This document shows, piece by piece, positions 62,297 through 64,000 of a stretch of 64,000 nucleotides of DNA. Position 1 is the stretch's first letter. Every line of letters starts with the position of its first letter. The position numbers were made by a program, and so were the translations under genes. Source of the DNA: Caballeronia sordidicola (GTDB taxonomy: Bacteria; Pseudomonadota; Gammaproteobacteria; Burkholderiales; Burkholderiaceae); the NCBI RefSeq assembly GCF_000729995.1, contig NZ_JNFG01000200.1, forward strand, positions 1 to 64,000, written 5' to 3'. The notes below the pieces were generated by a model. The model was given only the letters and a program-made list of their open reading frames with translations. It was not told the origin of the DNA and made no database searches.

Positions 62297-63418
62297 ATGA
62301 AAGTCGTTCACATTTCCAATACGCCGGTTGCCGGAAGTCCCGGCAATATTGTTTCCGCACTCAATCGGCTCACTGATGTCCAAGCGCGGCATATCGTCTT
62401 CAATAGCAGCGCGTACCGCAGCCGAACTTTTGCTGTGGATATCGACTGGAAGACTCAGCAGCAGCAGGCGCTCGACGTCATAGCGGACGCCGACGTCATT
62501 CACGTCCATCAGTTCTTCTCGTTCGATGAGACATTCGGTCCGAATTTACATCAGCGATTCGGCACGAAAAAAATCATCAAGCAATACCATTCAGCCCCGG
62601 ATCTCTGGGCCAAGGGCGATGCCGGAGTGATCCAGCGGATTGTCTACGAGGACGTGCCGCAACTCGTTATTGCGCAGGGTCCCGAGCGCTATTACCCCTT
62701 CGCCCGGGTGGTTCCCAATGTGATCCCGCTGAACGATCCCCGCTACCTGCCCGGTCCGGAGAGCCGTAGCAATGAGGACGACATACCAATCGTTACGTTT
62801 TCTCCGAGCGGCCGGTCATCTGCGTGGAAAACTCGCTGGGAAACCAAGGGCGTTCCGCAGACACTCAAGCTGCTGCGCAAACTGGAGCGCAAGGGCTTAT
62901 GCAAGCTTCAATTGATTGTCGATACGCCGCATGACGCGTGTTTGCGGGCCAAGCAACAAGCGGCGATTGCCATCGATGAATGCGTGACGGGCAATTATCA
63001 CTTGAGTGGCCTGGAAGCGTTGTCGCAAGGGAAACCCACTTTGGGTCATCTGGATAATCGCGTTCAATCGCAGCTGAGGGCCCTGACGGGCGCTCTTGAA
63101 TTGCCGTGGATCGATGTGCGGCTGGAAGAGGCCGAGGGTCCGCTTCGCGAACTGCTGTGGGATCGGGCGCTGCGCACGGAGTTGGGTGCGGCCTCGCGGC
63201 AGTGGATGGAGACCTACTATCAGGAAGCGGCGATGGTCGAGCATTATCGACGCGCGTATGTTGATCTCTTTGAGGCGCCGTATCGCTTCCATGCTCGACG
63301 CTTCGTCGGGCATAGCGAACCCTGGCTTGCTGTGGCATTGCCCAATCATCGCTGGGCCGCGCGCAAGCGAGCCAACAGCCCGTGGAGAACACTCGTTGAG
63401 ACGGTACGCGGACGGTGA
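62297..63418 (+). CDS. GT-B glycosyltransferase, LPS/core type
   Basis: A 373-residue glycosyltransferase. N-terminal half starts MKVVHISNTPVAGSPGNIV and has DADVIHVHQFFSFDE; the donor half has TFSPSGRSSAWKTRWETKG and a C-terminal CVTGNYHLSGLEALSQGKPT (about 229-248, the E-rich donor loop of GT4-like enzymes). It follows the WaaZ-like gene closely and is probably in one transcript. Donor and acceptor unknown; a core-heptose or hexose step is an inference. ATG at 62297 or GTG at 62294. Confidence 0.85.
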   Translation: MKVVHISNTPVAGSPGNIVSALNRLTDVQARHIVFNSSAYRSRTFAVDIDWKTQQQQALDVIADADVIHVHQFFSFDETFGPNLHQRFGTKKIIKQYHSAPDLWAKGDAGVIQRIVYEDVPQLVIAQGPERYYPFARVVPNVIPLNDPRYLPGPESRSNEDDIPIVTFSPSGRSSAWKTRWETKGVPQTLKLLRKLERKGLCKLQLIVDTPHDACLRAKQQAAIAIDECVTGNYHLSGLEALSQGKPTLGHLDNRVQSQLRALTGALELPWIDVRLEEAEGPLRELLWDRALRTELGAASRQWMETYYQEAAMVEHYRRAYVDLFEAPYRFHARRFVGHSEPWLAVALPNHRWAARKRANSPWRTLVETVRGR

Positions 63419-63461
63419 GGTGCGGACTGAGTCCGAGTCGTTTCTTGAGACGCCGCAGACA

Positions 63462-63496
63462 AAGAAAAAGCCCTGACGAGTCAGGGCTTTTTCTTT
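63462..63496. terminator. Bidirectional terminator between glycosyltransferase gene and tRNA-Cys
   Basis: AAAAAGCCCTGAC-GAG-TCAGGGCTTTTTC; T runs on both strands. Confidence 0.9.
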
Positions 63497-63502
63497 GAAT
63501 CC

Positions 63503-63576
63503 TGGAGGCGCGAGCCGGAGTCGAACCGGCCTAAACGGCTTTGCAGGCCGCTGCATAACCGCTTTGCTATCGCGCC
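63503..63576 (-). tRNA. tRNA-Cys (anticodon GCA)
   Basis: Minus-strand cloverleaf GGCGCGA...TCGCGCC-T-CCA with the CCA encoded. Anticodon loop CTGCAAA gives GCA. 74 nt. Confidence 0.97.
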
Positions 63577-63665
63577 AGAAGCGGGACTTACATGTTGCAA
63601 TCCGTGTCTGGTAAAACCAACCAACGCCAACCCAACGTCAACATCTTGAACTGGTCCACCAAACA

Positions 63666-63694
63666 AAAAGGGAAGCTTGGCTTCCCCTTTTTTT
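63666..63694 (-). terminator. Hairpin between tRNA-Gly and tRNA-Cys
   Basis: GGGAAGC-TTG-GCTTCCC flanked by A and T runs. On the minus strand it follows the inner tRNA-Gly and would stop or attenuate transcription before tRNA-Cys. Confidence 0.65.
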
Positions 63695-63769
63695 GGAGCG
63701 GGAGACGAGGCTCGAACTCGCGACCTCAACCTTGGCAAGGTTGCGCTCTACCAGCTGAGCTACTCCCGC
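63694..63769 (-). tRNA. tRNA-Gly (anticodon GCC), first copy
   Basis: GCGGGAG...CTCCCGC-T-CCA, anticodon loop TTGCCAA gives GCC. T-arm GTTCGAGCC. 76 nt. D-arm reads CTCAGCTGG. Confidence 0.97.
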
Positions 63770-63827
63770 ATGGTCCTGCATTTTACTGCCAGCCACCGGC
63801 TTACCATTGCCAATGACCTCTTTAATC

Positions 63828-63903
63828 TGGAGCGGGAGACGAGGCTCGAACTCGCGACCTCAACCTTGGCAAGGTTGCGCTCTACCAACTGAGCTACTCC
63901 CGC
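63828..63903 (-). tRNA. tRNA-Gly (anticodon GCC), second copy
   Basis: Identical to the neighbouring copy except one base in the D-arm (CTCAGTTGG). The two copies start 134 bases apart in direct orientation. 63904-64000 beyond it shows nothing I can name. Confidence 0.97.
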
Positions 63904-64000
63904 ATCTTGCTGACTTCTTCTGCCAATTGACTGCTTTTGTACTTCATCAGGCTTCGCGTTGTTCTGCGTTCACCCGACAGAAACGAGATTATGGAGAACC

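Overview
The window looks like a chromosome segment from Burkholderia sensu lato, most likely Paraburkholderia or Caballeronia (inference). The basis is a GC-rich composition with strong third-position bias, the rlmE-ftsH-folP-glmM and pstSCAB-phoU-phoBR blocks with ppk/ppx beside them, an OlsB-type acyltransferase, and a typical burkholderial porin. I see no prophage, insertion sequence or CRISPR array.

Layout. 1-5905: a partial glycine-zipper lipoprotein, glnS, an orphan GltI-type and an orphan SsuA-type binding protein, a NUDIX hydrolase, a surface-antigen-like secreted protein and a small membrane protein. 5991-13045: tRNA-Arg, uppP, a 28-residue membrane peptide, an aldose-1-epimerase-like enzyme, an NlpD-like activator, small lipoproteins, a possible structured RNA, zur with a 57-residue lipoprotein upstream, tRNA-Pro, sixA and an olsB-like gene. 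13224-24114: the phosphate block, with ppx and ppk divergent and phoR, phoB, phoU, pstB, pstA, pstC and pstS on the minus strand behind a Pho box. 24405-36436: housekeeping genes glmM, folP, ftsH, rlmE, a yhbY-type gene, a DUF4149 gene, greA, carB and carA. 36798-42994: an MFS transporter, mltD, gloB, a methyltransferase, rnhA, dnaQ and tRNA-Val.

43155-44822 is an accessory patch next to tRNA-Val. It holds two type II toxin-antitoxin pairs (Phd/ParE-type and DinJ/YafQ-type) and a perfect 30-bp palindrome. 44972-51743 is the most system-like accessory region: six co-directional genes (IclR regulator, OPT transporter, class V PLP enzyme, peptidase E, porin, DUF1177) behind two overlapping inverted repeats. 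I read it as an undescribed peptide uptake and breakdown pathway. DUF1177 has no known function, and the PLP enzyme lacks the usual aspartate that pairs with the cofactor ring nitrogen.

51987-63418: a hypothetical membrane protein, a GT4 glycosyltransferase, an exporter-type ABC half-transporter, otsB-otsA (trehalose), a SCO1-like lipoprotein, an ElaA-type acetyltransferase, a WaaZ-like LPS-core gene and a further glycosyltransferase. This part mainly concerns the cell envelope and stress. The window ends with tRNA-Cys and two near-identical tRNA-Gly genes. Start codons were chosen by eye from ribosome-binding sites, signal peptides and family length; doubtful cases are marked.
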